Positions 1 to 6,516 of a DNA stretch of 7,050 bases are shown piece by piece. The notes under the pieces are model-generated. The model saw only the letters and a program-made list of their open reading frames with translations. It did no database searches and was not told the DNA's origin. This DNA is from Chlamydiales bacterium (GTDB taxonomy: Bacteria > Chlamydiota > Chlamydiia > Chlamydiales > JAACFD01), in contig JAACFD010000104.1 of assembly GCA_009937555.1 (NCBI GenBank), positions 1-7,050 on the forward strand. The letters are read 5' to 3'. The position numbers were made by a program, and so were the translations under genes. The stretch's first letter is position 1, and the number at the start of each line of letters is the position of its first letter.

Positions 1-1279
1 TAGCTAGTGCTCCTTGTGCAATGATTTCAGAAGCGTAATTTCCAACAATATGCATACCCAACAGATGCTCTGTATTTTTCTCAAATATAACCTTTACAAA
101 GCCCTCATCTTCTACATTGGCTCTAGCTCTTGAGTTGGCTTTAAATGGAAACTTGCCAACTAAGATTTGTAAATTTTCCTCTTTTGCTTCTGTTTCAGTT
201 AAACCAACACAGGCAACTTCAGGTGATGTGTATACAACATTAGGGATAGCCATATAGTTAAGCTTAGCTTGATGACCCGCTAATATTTCTACACAAGCTA
301 TAGCTTCTTCTGAAGCTTTATGCGCTAACATAGGACCATCTACTAAATCCCCAATTGCTACAATATGCTTTTGGGAAGTCCTAAAAAGGCCATCTATTTG
401 GACTTTGTTATTCTTTTCAACTATAACCCCTGCTTTATCTAAAGATAATCCCTCATGAAATGCTTTTCTACCTATAGCTACCAAGACTTTTTCGGCTTCA
501 AAATTTTGCTCTTTCCCATCTTTATCTTCTGTTGTCAAGCTTACTCCTTTTTTAGAAGTTTTAGCTGACTTAACTTTCATAGATAAATGAAAGTCCAAAC
601 CTTGCTGCTTTAAACTGCTGTGCAAAGTTTTTGAGATTTGTGGGTCAAAGAAAGGACAAATAGTATCCAGAGCTTCAATAACTGTTACCTTACTTGAAAA
701 CTTTGAAAAGACAGAACCCATCTCAAGACCTATAACTCCAGCTCCTACTACAATAAGAGATTTTGGAACTTGCTCTAGTTCTAAAATATGATCAGAGGAA
801 AGAATATGTGTTCCATCAAAAGGCATGAAAGGTAATTCTATGCATTGAGAACCTGTTGCTAACATAATATGCTTTGCACGGATACTTGAACCATTATCCA
901 GTGATAACGTATTAGGATCTTCAAAGGAGGCAAAAGCATTAATAAAATCTACTTTATTTTTCCCCATTAAGCCTTTAATGCCTGTTGCAAAACCATCAAT
1001 AAGTTCAGACTTACCTTGAATCATTTTCTTTAAGTTAGGTTTTAATGAGCTACAGCTAATTCCTAACTCTTCTCCTTGATGCTCTAGCGTGTGATACATC
1101 TGTGCTATATGGAGTAAAAATTTTGAAGGAATACAACCCACATTTAGGCAAGTGCCCCCTAGGTTCTTTCTTTTCTCTACTAAAGCTACTTTTAATCCTA
1201 GTTGAGAAGCTCTAATAGCACCTACATAGCCACCAGGTCCACCACCTACTACAATTAAGTCATACTCTTTACTACTCAT
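1..1279 (-). CDS. lpdA: Dihydrolipoamide dehydrogenase (E3), 3' end missing at window edge
   Basis: This flavoprotein reoxidises the dihydrolipoyl group on E2, passing electrons through a disulfide and FAD to NAD+. I translated the minus strand by hand from ATG at 1279-1277 and it stays open for 426 codons to the left edge. Visible motifs are the N-terminal FAD dinucleotide-binding glycines (GGGPGG, residues 12-17), the redox-active disulfide in GGTCLNVGCIPSK (Cys44 and Cys49), the NAD-binding glycines GAGVIG (179-184), the second FAD motif around AIGD (308-311), and the start of the dimerisation domain from about residue 345. Family members are about 460-475 residues, so roughly 40 residues are outside the window. 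These include the C-terminal His-Glu catalytic motif, which cannot be checked here. The gene starts 9 bp after sucB, so this E3 probably serves the 2-oxoglutarate complex. It may also serve pyruvate dehydrogenase if the genome has no other E3. The family call is very secure; the choice of partner complex is inferred from position. Confidence 0.96.
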   Translation of the reverse strand, partial: MSSKEYDLIVVGGGPGGYVGAIRASQLGLKVALVEKRKNLGGTCLNVGCIPSKFLLHIAQMYHTLEHQGEELGISCSSLKPNLKKMIQGKSELIDGFATGIKGLMGKNKVDFINAFASFEDPNTLSLDNGSSIRAKHIMLATGSQCIELPFMPFDGTHILSSDHILELEQVPKSLIVVGAGVIGLEMGSVFSKFSSKVTVIEALDTICPFFDPQISKTLHSSLKQQGLDFHLSMKVKSAKTSKKGVSLTTEDKDGKEQNFEAEKVLVAIGRKAFHEGLSLDKAGVIVEKNNKVQIDGLFRTSQKHIVAIGDLVDGPMLAHKASEEAIACVEILAGHQAKLNYMAIPNVVYTSPEVACVGLTETEAKEENLQILVGKFPFKANSRARANVEDEGFVKVIFEKNTEHLLGMHIVGNYASEIIAQGALA

Positions 1280-1282
1280 ACA

Positions 1283-1291
1283 CTCACCTTA
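1283..1291 (-). promoter_or_regulatory. Ribosome binding site of lpdA, overlapping the sucB stop codon
   Basis: The minus strand reads TAAGGTGAG followed by TGT and then ATG. The TAA is the sucB stop codon, and its last two bases form the AAGG core of the Shine-Dalgarno sequence. The core ends 7 nt before the lpdA ATG, which is good spacing and supports this start. A ribosome terminating on sucB would sit on the lpdA initiation site, which suggests translational coupling. Confidence 0.75.
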
Positions 1292-2431
1292 AATACCTAA
1301 ATCTATATTATCTACAGCTTCTAAAAACTCTTTTATCACCACAAGAAAAGTTACAGCTTCCTTACCATCAATTACCCGGTGATCATAACTAAGAGCCAGG
1401 TACATCATATCCCTTATAGCTATTTCATTGTCCTTTACAACAGGCCTTTTCTGGATGGCATGCATTCCTAAAATACCACTCTGCGGTGTGTTCAGAATTG
1501 GCGTCGAGACTAATGAGCCATAAACACCACCATTAGTAATAGTAAAGCCTCCTCCTTGAAGAAGGTCTAAACTAATGCGACCACTTCTTGCTTTTTCAGC
1601 ATAGTCTTTTAGAGTCGTTTCTACTTCAGCAAAATTTTTCTTATCACAGTCTTTTATTACTGGTACCATTAACCCTCTATCTGTCCCTACTGCAATACCT
1701 ATATCAAAGTACTGAAGTAGGACCATCTCTTCTCCATCAATGTATGCATTTACCTGAGGAACTTCTTGCAGCGCCTTAACTACAGCTTTAACAAATAGAG
1801 ACATAAATCCAAGCTTAACTCCATACTTTTGTACAAACTTATCCTGGACTTGTTTACGCAGTGCAATGATATCTGTTAGGTCTACTTCATTAAATGTTGT
1901 TAGCATTGCAGTTGAGTTTTTAGCTTCCACTAATCTCGAAGCAATGACCTTACGTATCTTGCTCATTTTTTTTCGTTCTACTGGTCGCTCTCCATTTGCT
2001 GTAGAAGACGTTTGAGAACTTGCCTTTGGCTTTTGTACTTCTTGAGCAAAGTCTTTTTTCATCATCCTAGCATTTTGCTGTGAACTTGCTGGTGCAGGTG
2101 CAGCTTTAGCAGGACTTACAACTTTACTCTCTTCTAGTTTAGTTTCTACCGCACTTCCAGCATCCTTTGGAGCCGAATGGCTTTCCTCTTGCTGCTTTGA
2201 AGTATCAACATATCCAATAACTTGCCCAATAGTAACTGTATCATCAACTCCGACCTCTAATGTTACAACTCCAGCTTGTGGTGCATAAAGAACTTGGTTT
2301 ACTTTGTCAGTCTCAAGCTCTAAAACTTCTTCATCCATGCCTACAAAGCTACCCGATGCCTTTATAATTTCAGAGACAGTAGCTTCTGTTACTGACTCTC
2401 CCATTGAAGGAACTTTTATCTCCACTTTCAT
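1289..2431 (-). CDS. sucB: Dihydrolipoyl succinyltransferase (E2o) of 2-oxoglutarate dehydrogenase
   Basis: E2 forms the core of the complex and transfers the succinyl group from its lipoyl arm to CoA. Residues 1-76 are one lipoyl domain, with the lipoyl lysine at Lys43 in ETDKVNQ. Residues 77-155 are a Ala/Ser/Pro/Lys-rich linker. Residues 156-380 are the acyltransferase domain, with TAMLTTFNEVD (174-184), the MVPVI strand near 255, and the catalytic motif SYDHRVIDG, giving His351 and Asp355. The TTFNEVD and KLGFM segments favour E2o over the pyruvate-complex E2. The protein has 380 residues against about 405 in E. coli. The shortfall lies in the linker: I see no canonical peripheral subunit-binding domain, whose second half normally carries a GTG..GR..KEDV-type motif. 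Only a charged ARMMKKDFAQEV stretch (121-132) could be a remnant. The gene is 12 bp after sucA and 9 bp before lpdA. The identity is secure; absence of the binding domain was judged by eye. Confidence 0.96.
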   Translation of the reverse strand: MKVEIKVPSMGESVTEATVSEIIKASGSFVGMDEEVLELETDKVNQVLYAPQAGVVTLEVGVDDTVTIGQVIGYVDTSKQQEESHSAPKDAGSAVETKLEESKVVSPAKAAPAPASSQQNARMMKKDFAQEVQKPKASSQTSSTANGERPVERKKMSKIRKVIASRLVEAKNSTAMLTTFNEVDLTDIIALRKQVQDKFVQKYGVKLGFMSLFVKAVVKALQEVPQVNAYIDGEEMVLLQYFDIGIAVGTDRGLMVPVIKDCDKKNFAEVETTLKDYAEKARSGRISLDLLQGGGFTITNGGVYGSLVSTPILNTPQSGILGMHAIQKRPVVKDNEIAIRDMMYLALSYDHRVIDGKEAVTFLVVIKEFLEAVDNIDLGI

Positions 2432-2446
2432 TTACTACCTACCTTA
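2432..2446 (-). promoter_or_regulatory. Ribosome binding site of sucB, overlapping the sucA stop codon
   Basis: The minus strand reads TAAGGTAGGTAGTAA and then the sucB ATG. The leading TAA is the sucA stop codon. There are two Shine-Dalgarno-like cores in tandem, AAGG and AGG, ending 10 and 6 nt before the ATG. The second has the more usual spacing. The arrangement matches the sucB-lpdA junction and suggests coupled translation of E1, E2 and E3. Confidence 0.7.
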
Positions 2447-5200
2447 TTCCCCTACTATTGAGGTCAATTGAGAAATTAGTTGTTGATACTCTTTATTATG
2501 CTGAGAAAATGATCCTACAGCAGGTGAGGCTGAACGCTCTCTACCAATACATCGGAAAGGAACTTTACCGCCTATTAGCTTCTCTAAACGAATTCTAATA
2601 TAGTCCCAAGCTCCCATATTTTTAGGTTCATCTTGAATCCAAATCACGTGCTTTAGGTTTTTATATTGCTCCAAGCAAGTGTTTAATTTTTCTGTATGTA
2701 AGGGGAATAACTGCTCTACGCGCACTAGTGCTGCATTAGCTAGCTTTCCTTGCTCTTTTTCTTCCGCAAGATTATAAAACATCCTCCCCGAGCAAAGCAC
2801 AACAACCTCTTGGCTTTTATCAGCCTTGCTATCATCTATAATCTCTTCAAAGCTACCATCAGTTAAGTCTTTAATACTACTCATGCACAACCTATGCCTT
2901 AAAAGCCCTTTAGGGGTAAAGACAACCAGAGGTTTTCTAAGGTGTGCCAAGACTTGACGTCTTAAAAGGTGAAAGAGTTGACCCGGTGTAGTAGGTTGAG
3001 CAATTAACATATTAGCTGCACCTGCTAACTGCAAAAAGCGCTCCATCCTAGCTGATGAGTGTTCAGGCCCCTGACCTTCATAACCGTGGGGTAATAACAT
3101 AGTAAGAGGAACAGCTGTATTCCATTTGTGTTCACCAGTAGAAATAAACTGATCTATGATGATTTGTGCTCCATTACAAAAGTCACCAAATTGGGCCTCC
3201 CACATAACAAGAGATTGAGGATTGGTTAAAGAGTAGCCATATTCAAAACCTAAAACACCATACTCTGAAAGAGGAGAATTAAAGACATCAAAGCGTCCTT
3301 TGTTCGGGTTAATATGGTTTAAAGGAAAGTACTTACTTGCATTTTTTTGATCCATCCACATGGCATGGCGATGACTAAATGTTCCTCTTCTAGCATCCTG
3401 TCCTGAAAGGCGCACATGTACACCTTCATGAAGTAAGCTTGCAAAAGCAAGGTGCTCACCTAATCCCCAGTCAATAGTATTTTCTTCTTCATCTGCTGTG
3501 ATCATTTTTTCTCTATCCTCAAGCAGACGTTGAATTTTTTTATGTAGGGTAAAGCCTTCTGGAATTATAGAGAGTCTTTTAGTTAAATCTCTTAATGTAT
3601 CTTTTGCTACCCTTGTATCTACATGTTTTAAGACTTCTAGTTCATCAAAAGGATTAGTAGTTTTATCTTTACTAGCTGCTTTTGTAGAAGCAGTTTTTTT
3701 CTTAGCCTCTTGCAAAGAGTCTTGCATTGCGTCTTTAAACTCTTTCTCTAAGCTCTCAGCCATTTTCTTTTCTAATACACCCTGAGAAATTAGATTATCT
3801 CTGTAGAGCTCTCTTACAGCCTGTTTTTTTCGGATTAATGTGTACTGGAGAGGCTGTGTAAAAGCAGGTTCGTCCCCCTCATTATGTCCATACTTTCTGT
3901 AGCAGTTAAGGTCTATAAAAACATCAATGTGAAACTTATTGCGAATTTCCATCGCTAACTTGGCTGCAAAAACACAAGACTCTGGATCATCTCCATTTAC
4001 ATGAAAAACAGGAGCCCCAAATGTTTTTGCTATATCCGTACAATACCTAGTAGATCTAGCATCTTTTGGAAGAGTGGTGAAACCTATTTGATTATTAATT
4101 ACAATATGAACCGTTCCACCTGTGGCATAACCTGGAAGCTGGCTAAACTGCATGCTTTCATAAACAATACCTTGCCCTGCAATAGCGGCATCACCATGTA
4201 TAAGAATAGGGATGACCTTGTCCATACTAACATCATCACCTAGCTCTACTTGTTTAGCTCTGACAGCTCCTAAAACGACTCCATTCACAGCCTCAAGGTG
4301 ACTAGGATTCGCTCCTAAATTGACAGATACCTTCTTGCCTTGCTGCGTTTGATAGCTAGACTTATAACCTTTATGATACTTTACATCTCCTCCTCCTTCT
4401 ACAGAACCTGGGATGTAGTTATCTTCAAATTCACTAAAAATATCTTGGTGTGATTTATTAAGTATATTACTGAGCACATTTAAACGCCCTCTATGTGCCA
4501 TACCGACATAAAAATGTTCAGCTCCAAGGTTTGCTCCTTTTTCTATAACAGCTCCCATAATAGGAATAAGGGTCTCCCCTCCCTCTAAAGAAAAACGTTT
4601 CTGCCCTACATACTTTGTGTGCAAAAAGTTCTCAAAAAGCCCTGAACGATTTAGAAATTCTAAAATCATTTTTTTATCTTCAAAGTCTAGCTGCACCTTA
4701 AAGCGATTGCTCTCGATCTTATCTTGCACAAACTTTTCTAAATCAGCACTTTGACCCTCCATATACTCAATACCTACCTTATGACAGTAGGTCTCTTTTA
4801 ACGCTTCAAGTAGCTTTCTAAGGGAAATATGCTCTCCTGGAAAAAAGTGTAAGCTCTTAACCTGCTTGTCTAAATCATCTTCACTTAAACCATAGGTAGA
4901 GATCTCTAGCTCATTTACTTTTCTAGACTTATCTGTTGATATAGGGTTAAATTCTGCTAGCAGGTGGCCATGCTTACGGTATGCGTTAATAAGCATCGAC
5001 ACGCGCTGATTAAGCTCCCCAATGCTATCTTTATCCTCTTCACTTAGGGCTTTACTAGATGATTCTGCCCCAATACTTACCCCTTCAAAAAAAGGATGCC
5101 AAGAGGAATCTACCGCACTAGGGTTTTCTTGATAGGCTTTTTGCATAGCCTCGATATACGCAAGATTAGAAAAATTGCTAAAAGTTTGATTGCCCATCAT
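2444..5200 (-). CDS. sucA: 2-oxoglutarate dehydrogenase E1 component (thiamine diphosphate dependent)
   Basis: E1o decarboxylates 2-oxoglutarate on thiamine diphosphate and reductively succinylates the lipoyl group of SucB. The protein has 918 residues, close to the roughly 930 of E. coli SucA. Residues 5-40 resemble the N-terminal E1o segment (SNLAYIEAMQKAYQENP, then DSSWHPFF) thought to contact E2. Family motifs follow in order: GMAHRGRLNVL (233-243, with His236), NPSHLEAVN (298-306, with His301), the ThDP/Mg motif from GDAAIAGQG (336-344) to NNQIGF (369-374), KYGHNEGDEPAFTQP (436-450), RLSGQDARRGTFSHRH (597-612), MWEAQFGDF (666-674), LLPHGYEGQGPEHSSAR (702-718), AQPTTPGQ (734-741), and the C-terminal DEPKNMGAW (857-865). 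A Lys/Ser/Thr/Ala-rich low-complexity stretch at about 499-517 separates the two transketolase-like halves. Two ATGs open the gene. AGGG lies 4 nt before the first (5200) and 7 nt before the second (5197), so initiation at the second Met is equally or more likely. Confidence 0.98.
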   Translation of the reverse strand: MMGNQTFSNFSNLAYIEAMQKAYQENPSAVDSSWHPFFEGVSIGAESSSKALSEEDKDSIGELNQRVSMLINAYRKHGHLLAEFNPISTDKSRKVNELEISTYGLSEDDLDKQVKSLHFFPGEHISLRKLLEALKETYCHKVGIEYMEGQSADLEKFVQDKIESNRFKVQLDFEDKKMILEFLNRSGLFENFLHTKYVGQKRFSLEGGETLIPIMGAVIEKGANLGAEHFYVGMAHRGRLNVLSNILNKSHQDIFSEFEDNYIPGSVEGGGDVKYHKGYKSSYQTQQGKKVSVNLGANPSHLEAVNGVVLGAVRAKQVELGDDVSMDKVIPILIHGDAAIAGQGIVYESMQFSQLPGYATGGTVHIVINNQIGFTTLPKDARSTRYCTDIAKTFGAPVFHVNGDDPESCVFAAKLAMEIRNKFHIDVFIDLNCYRKYGHNEGDEPAFTQPLQYTLIRKKQAVRELYRDNLISQGVLEKKMAESLEKEFKDAMQDSLQEAKKKTASTKAASKDKTTNPFDELEVLKHVDTRVAKDTLRDLTKRLSIIPEGFTLHKKIQRLLEDREKMITADEEENTIDWGLGEHLAFASLLHEGVHVRLSGQDARRGTFSHRHAMWMDQKNASKYFPLNHINPNKGRFDVFNSPLSEYGVLGFEYGYSLTNPQSLVMWEAQFGDFCNGAQIIIDQFISTGEHKWNTAVPLTMLLPHGYEGQGPEHSSARMERFLQLAGAANMLIAQPTTPGQLFHLLRRQVLAHLRKPLVVFTPKGLLRHRLCMSSIKDLTDGSFEEIIDDSKADKSQEVVVLCSGRMFYNLAEEKEQGKLANAALVRVEQLFPLHTEKLNTCLEQYKNLKHVIWIQDEPKNMGAWDYIRIRLEKLIGGKVPFRCIGRERSASPAVGSFSQHNKEYQQLISQLTSIVGE

Positions 5201-5204
5201 AAAA

Positions 5205-5208
5205 CCCT
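5205..5208 (-). promoter_or_regulatory. Probable ribosome binding site of sucA with two candidate ATGs
   Basis: The minus strand reads TTAGGGTTTTATGATGGG. AGGG is the only purine-rich Shine-Dalgarno-like match here. It is 4 nt from the ATG at 5200, which is tight, and 7 nt from the in-frame ATG at 5197, which is optimal. The N-terminus of SucA is therefore uncertain by one residue. Confidence 0.5.
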
Positions 5209-5232
5209 AATTTTTTGGATAAATACAATATG

Positions 5233-5260
5233 TGTATACAAACATTGTTGTTTTTTGAAA
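5233..5260 (-). promoter_or_regulatory. Weak candidate sigma-70-type promoter for sucA
   Basis: On the minus strand, TTTCAA (5260-5255) could be a poor -35 box, with 3 of 6 consensus matches. TATACA (5238-5233) could be a -10 box, with 4 of 6 matches, at a 16-bp spacer. Transcription would start near 5226 and leave a leader of about 25 nt. Such matches are common in AT-rich DNA, so this is only a suggestion based on the position just ahead of the sucAB-lpdA unit. Confidence 0.22.
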
Positions 5261-5273
5261 CTAACCGAAAAGA

Positions 5274-5310
5274 AATTATTTTAAAAGGTTTTGTTTAGGA
5301 AGAAATAATT
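5274..5310. repeat. AT-only inverted repeat in the hemW-sucA gap
   Basis: AATTATTT (5274-5281) is the exact reverse complement of AAATAATT (5303-5310), separated by a 21-nt loop. The eight base pairs are all A-T, so the stem would be weak as RNA and is not a convincing terminator. It could be a protein-binding site or simply chance in AT-rich sequence. Confidence 0.3.
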
Positions 5311-5338
5311 GGGGGAAATAGCGCTCAATCATCTAGAT

Positions 5339-6514
5339 TTAAATAAGTTCTGAAGCAATACTATCGTAAAGCAAAATACCTTTTTCGCTGAGCATATAAG
5401 AGCCTGATACAAAGTGTATAAGCCCTTGTCTGATAAAGTACTCAAGCTTATTTATAAAGCTAAGTTCCATACTGCCATGCCTCTTCTCAAAGCTTTTTAA
5501 GCAAAGCCCTTGTTTTAACCTAAGCTCAATAAGAAACAACTCTCTTCTTGCATGATCAGTTGTAAGTTTTTCCCTGAAGTCAACAGGCGCTTTAGAGGAA
5601 TTTAGAAATTTTAGGTAGTTTTGTAAATGGCTTGTATTTTGAAAACGTTCTTTATGCAGGTAGCTAAATGCAGAGGGGCCAACTCCCAAAAAGGGACGCG
5701 CCAACCAATAACCTGTGTTATGTCTAGAATAATAACCTTGCTTACAGAAAGCCGATATTTCATAGCTAAATATAGAGACTGAGGCTAAATACTCTTTTAA
5801 CATTTGATACATCTTAATGTTATCTTCTTCGCTAGGTAACAAAGGGTTAAGCTTTTTTTGCTGCCGTTTAAAAACAGTTTTAGGTTCAAAAGTCAGGTTA
5901 TATAAAGAAAGGTGGGTGATAGGAAGGGATATGGCTTGTTTTAAGGTCTCTTCCCAACACTTTAAAGTCAGCTTAGGTAGCTCATACATCAAGTCAATTG
6001 ATAAGTTATCAATACCAGCTTTATTTAAGTCTAAAATAGCTTGAACGCTCTGCCTACTATTATGCTCTCTTCCAAGTAATTGAAGCATTTGATCATCAAA
6101 TGATTGAACCCCAATACTACACCGGTTAACTCCAATCTCCTTCCAGCGTAAAGCTTGATTGAAATTAAGTGACTCAGGATTAACTTCTAGTGTAATCTCT
6201 AACCCTTCATCTTTATATTCAAATAAGGAATAAATATAGTTTAATAGCTCTTGGAATAGTGAAGGGTCTGCTAGTGAAGGAGTTCCTCCTCCAAAATAGA
6301 TAGATACTAGCTTTTGCTTGCCAAAGGAATCTTTGTATAGCAAAAGCTCTTGCTTATAAGCTTCAAACAAAGCTCTATGTTCATCAGATTTATCTTTAAG
6401 TACATAAAAATGGCAATAAGGGCACTTCTTATTGCAAAAAGGAAAATGAAAATAAAGGCTGAAGTTTCCTTCATCCTCTTGATCTATAGAAATTAAAGTC
6501 GAAGAGTTAGGCAC
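5339..6514 (-). CDS. hemW: HemW-type radical SAM protein (HemN-like, probable heme chaperone)
   Basis: This 391-residue radical SAM protein belongs to the HemN/HemW family. Such genes are often labelled oxygen-independent coproporphyrinogen III oxidase, but the HemW branch binds heme and is thought to deliver it to target proteins. The iron-sulfur motif is CNKKCPYC (Cys27, Cys31, Cys34). The further Cys two residues after it that is typical of true HemN is absent (Phe36), which places this in the HemW group. Other motifs are YFGGGTPSL (73-81), VNPESL (111-116), CSIGVQSFDDQ (132-142) with LGREH (147-151), LSIDLMYELP (171-180), SLYNLTFEP (203-211), YEISAF (251-256), and HNTGYW with FLGVGPSAF (265-283). 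A HemN C-terminal domain spans about 310-391. The start is GTG at 6514-6512, 2 nt after the preceding stop codon. No in-frame ATG precedes the iron-sulfur motif and no strong Shine-Dalgarno is seen, so expression probably depends on coupling to the upstream gene. Confidence 0.88.
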   Translation of the reverse strand: MPNSSTLISIDQEDEGNFSLYFHFPFCNKKCPYCHFYVLKDKSDEHRALFEAYKQELLLYKDSFGKQKLVSIYFGGGTPSLADPSLFQELLNYIYSLFEYKDEGLEITLEVNPESLNFNQALRWKEIGVNRCSIGVQSFDDQMLQLLGREHNSRQSVQAILDLNKAGIDNLSIDLMYELPKLTLKCWEETLKQAISLPITHLSLYNLTFEPKTVFKRQQKKLNPLLPSEEDNIKMYQMLKEYLASVSIFSYEISAFCKQGYYSRHNTGYWLARPFLGVGPSAFSYLHKERFQNTSHLQNYLKFLNSSKAPVDFREKLTTDHARRELFLIELRLKQGLCLKSFEKRHGSMELSFINKLEYFIRQGLIHFVSGSYMLSEKGILLYDSIASELI

Positions 6515-6516
6515 TA

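Larger units (their letters stand above)
5201..5338. other. hemW-sucA intergenic gap, AT-rich, no clear terminator
   Basis: This 138-bp gap is the only sizeable non-coding stretch in the window. It holds three short perfect palindromes (TGTATACA 5233-5240, AGCGCT 5320-5325, ATCTAGAT 5331-5338), a run of five G (five C on the coding strand) at 5311-5315, and an AT-only inverted repeat. I find no GC-rich stem followed by a T tract in either direction. No open reading frame of note and no tRNA-like fold are evident. It probably carries the sucA leader and possibly its promoter. Confidence 0.6.

Noticed and set aside
1588..1779. 63-codon plus-strand open frame opposite sucB
   Set aside because: It lies wholly antisense to the conserved catalytic domain of SucB, has a Leu/Ser-rich composition typical of reversed coding sequence, and shows no recognisable motif.
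1289..2431. SucB as the E2 of pyruvate or branched-chain dehydrogenase
   Set aside because: Its position directly after sucA and the TTFNEVD, KLGFM and YLALSYDHRVIDG segments match E2o.
2404..2598. 64-codon plus-strand open frame across the sucA-sucB junction
   Set aside because: It is antisense to the end of sucA and the start of sucB and has no family resemblance. The real genes explain the sequence.
4001..4243. 80-codon plus-strand open frame opposite sucA
   Set aside because: It is antisense to the highly conserved thiamine diphosphate-binding region of SucA, so its openness is a by-product of that coding sequence.
5096..5284. 62-codon plus-strand open frame over the sucA start and the gap
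   Set aside because: Most of it is antisense to the SucA N-terminus and the rest is AT-rich gap. No motif or conserved composition supports it.
5274..5310. Intrinsic terminator for hemW
   Set aside because: The inverted repeat is entirely A-T, has a 21-nt loop and is not followed by a T tract on the transcribed strand, so it is unlikely to terminate transcription.
5817..6044. 75-codon plus-strand open frame opposite hemW
   Set aside because: It is antisense to conserved HemW motifs and has no independent support.
5339..6514. Annotation as oxygen-independent coproporphyrinogen III oxidase HemN
   Set aside because: The extra Cys after the CX3CX2C motif found in true HemN is absent, and the length and motifs fit the HemW branch better.
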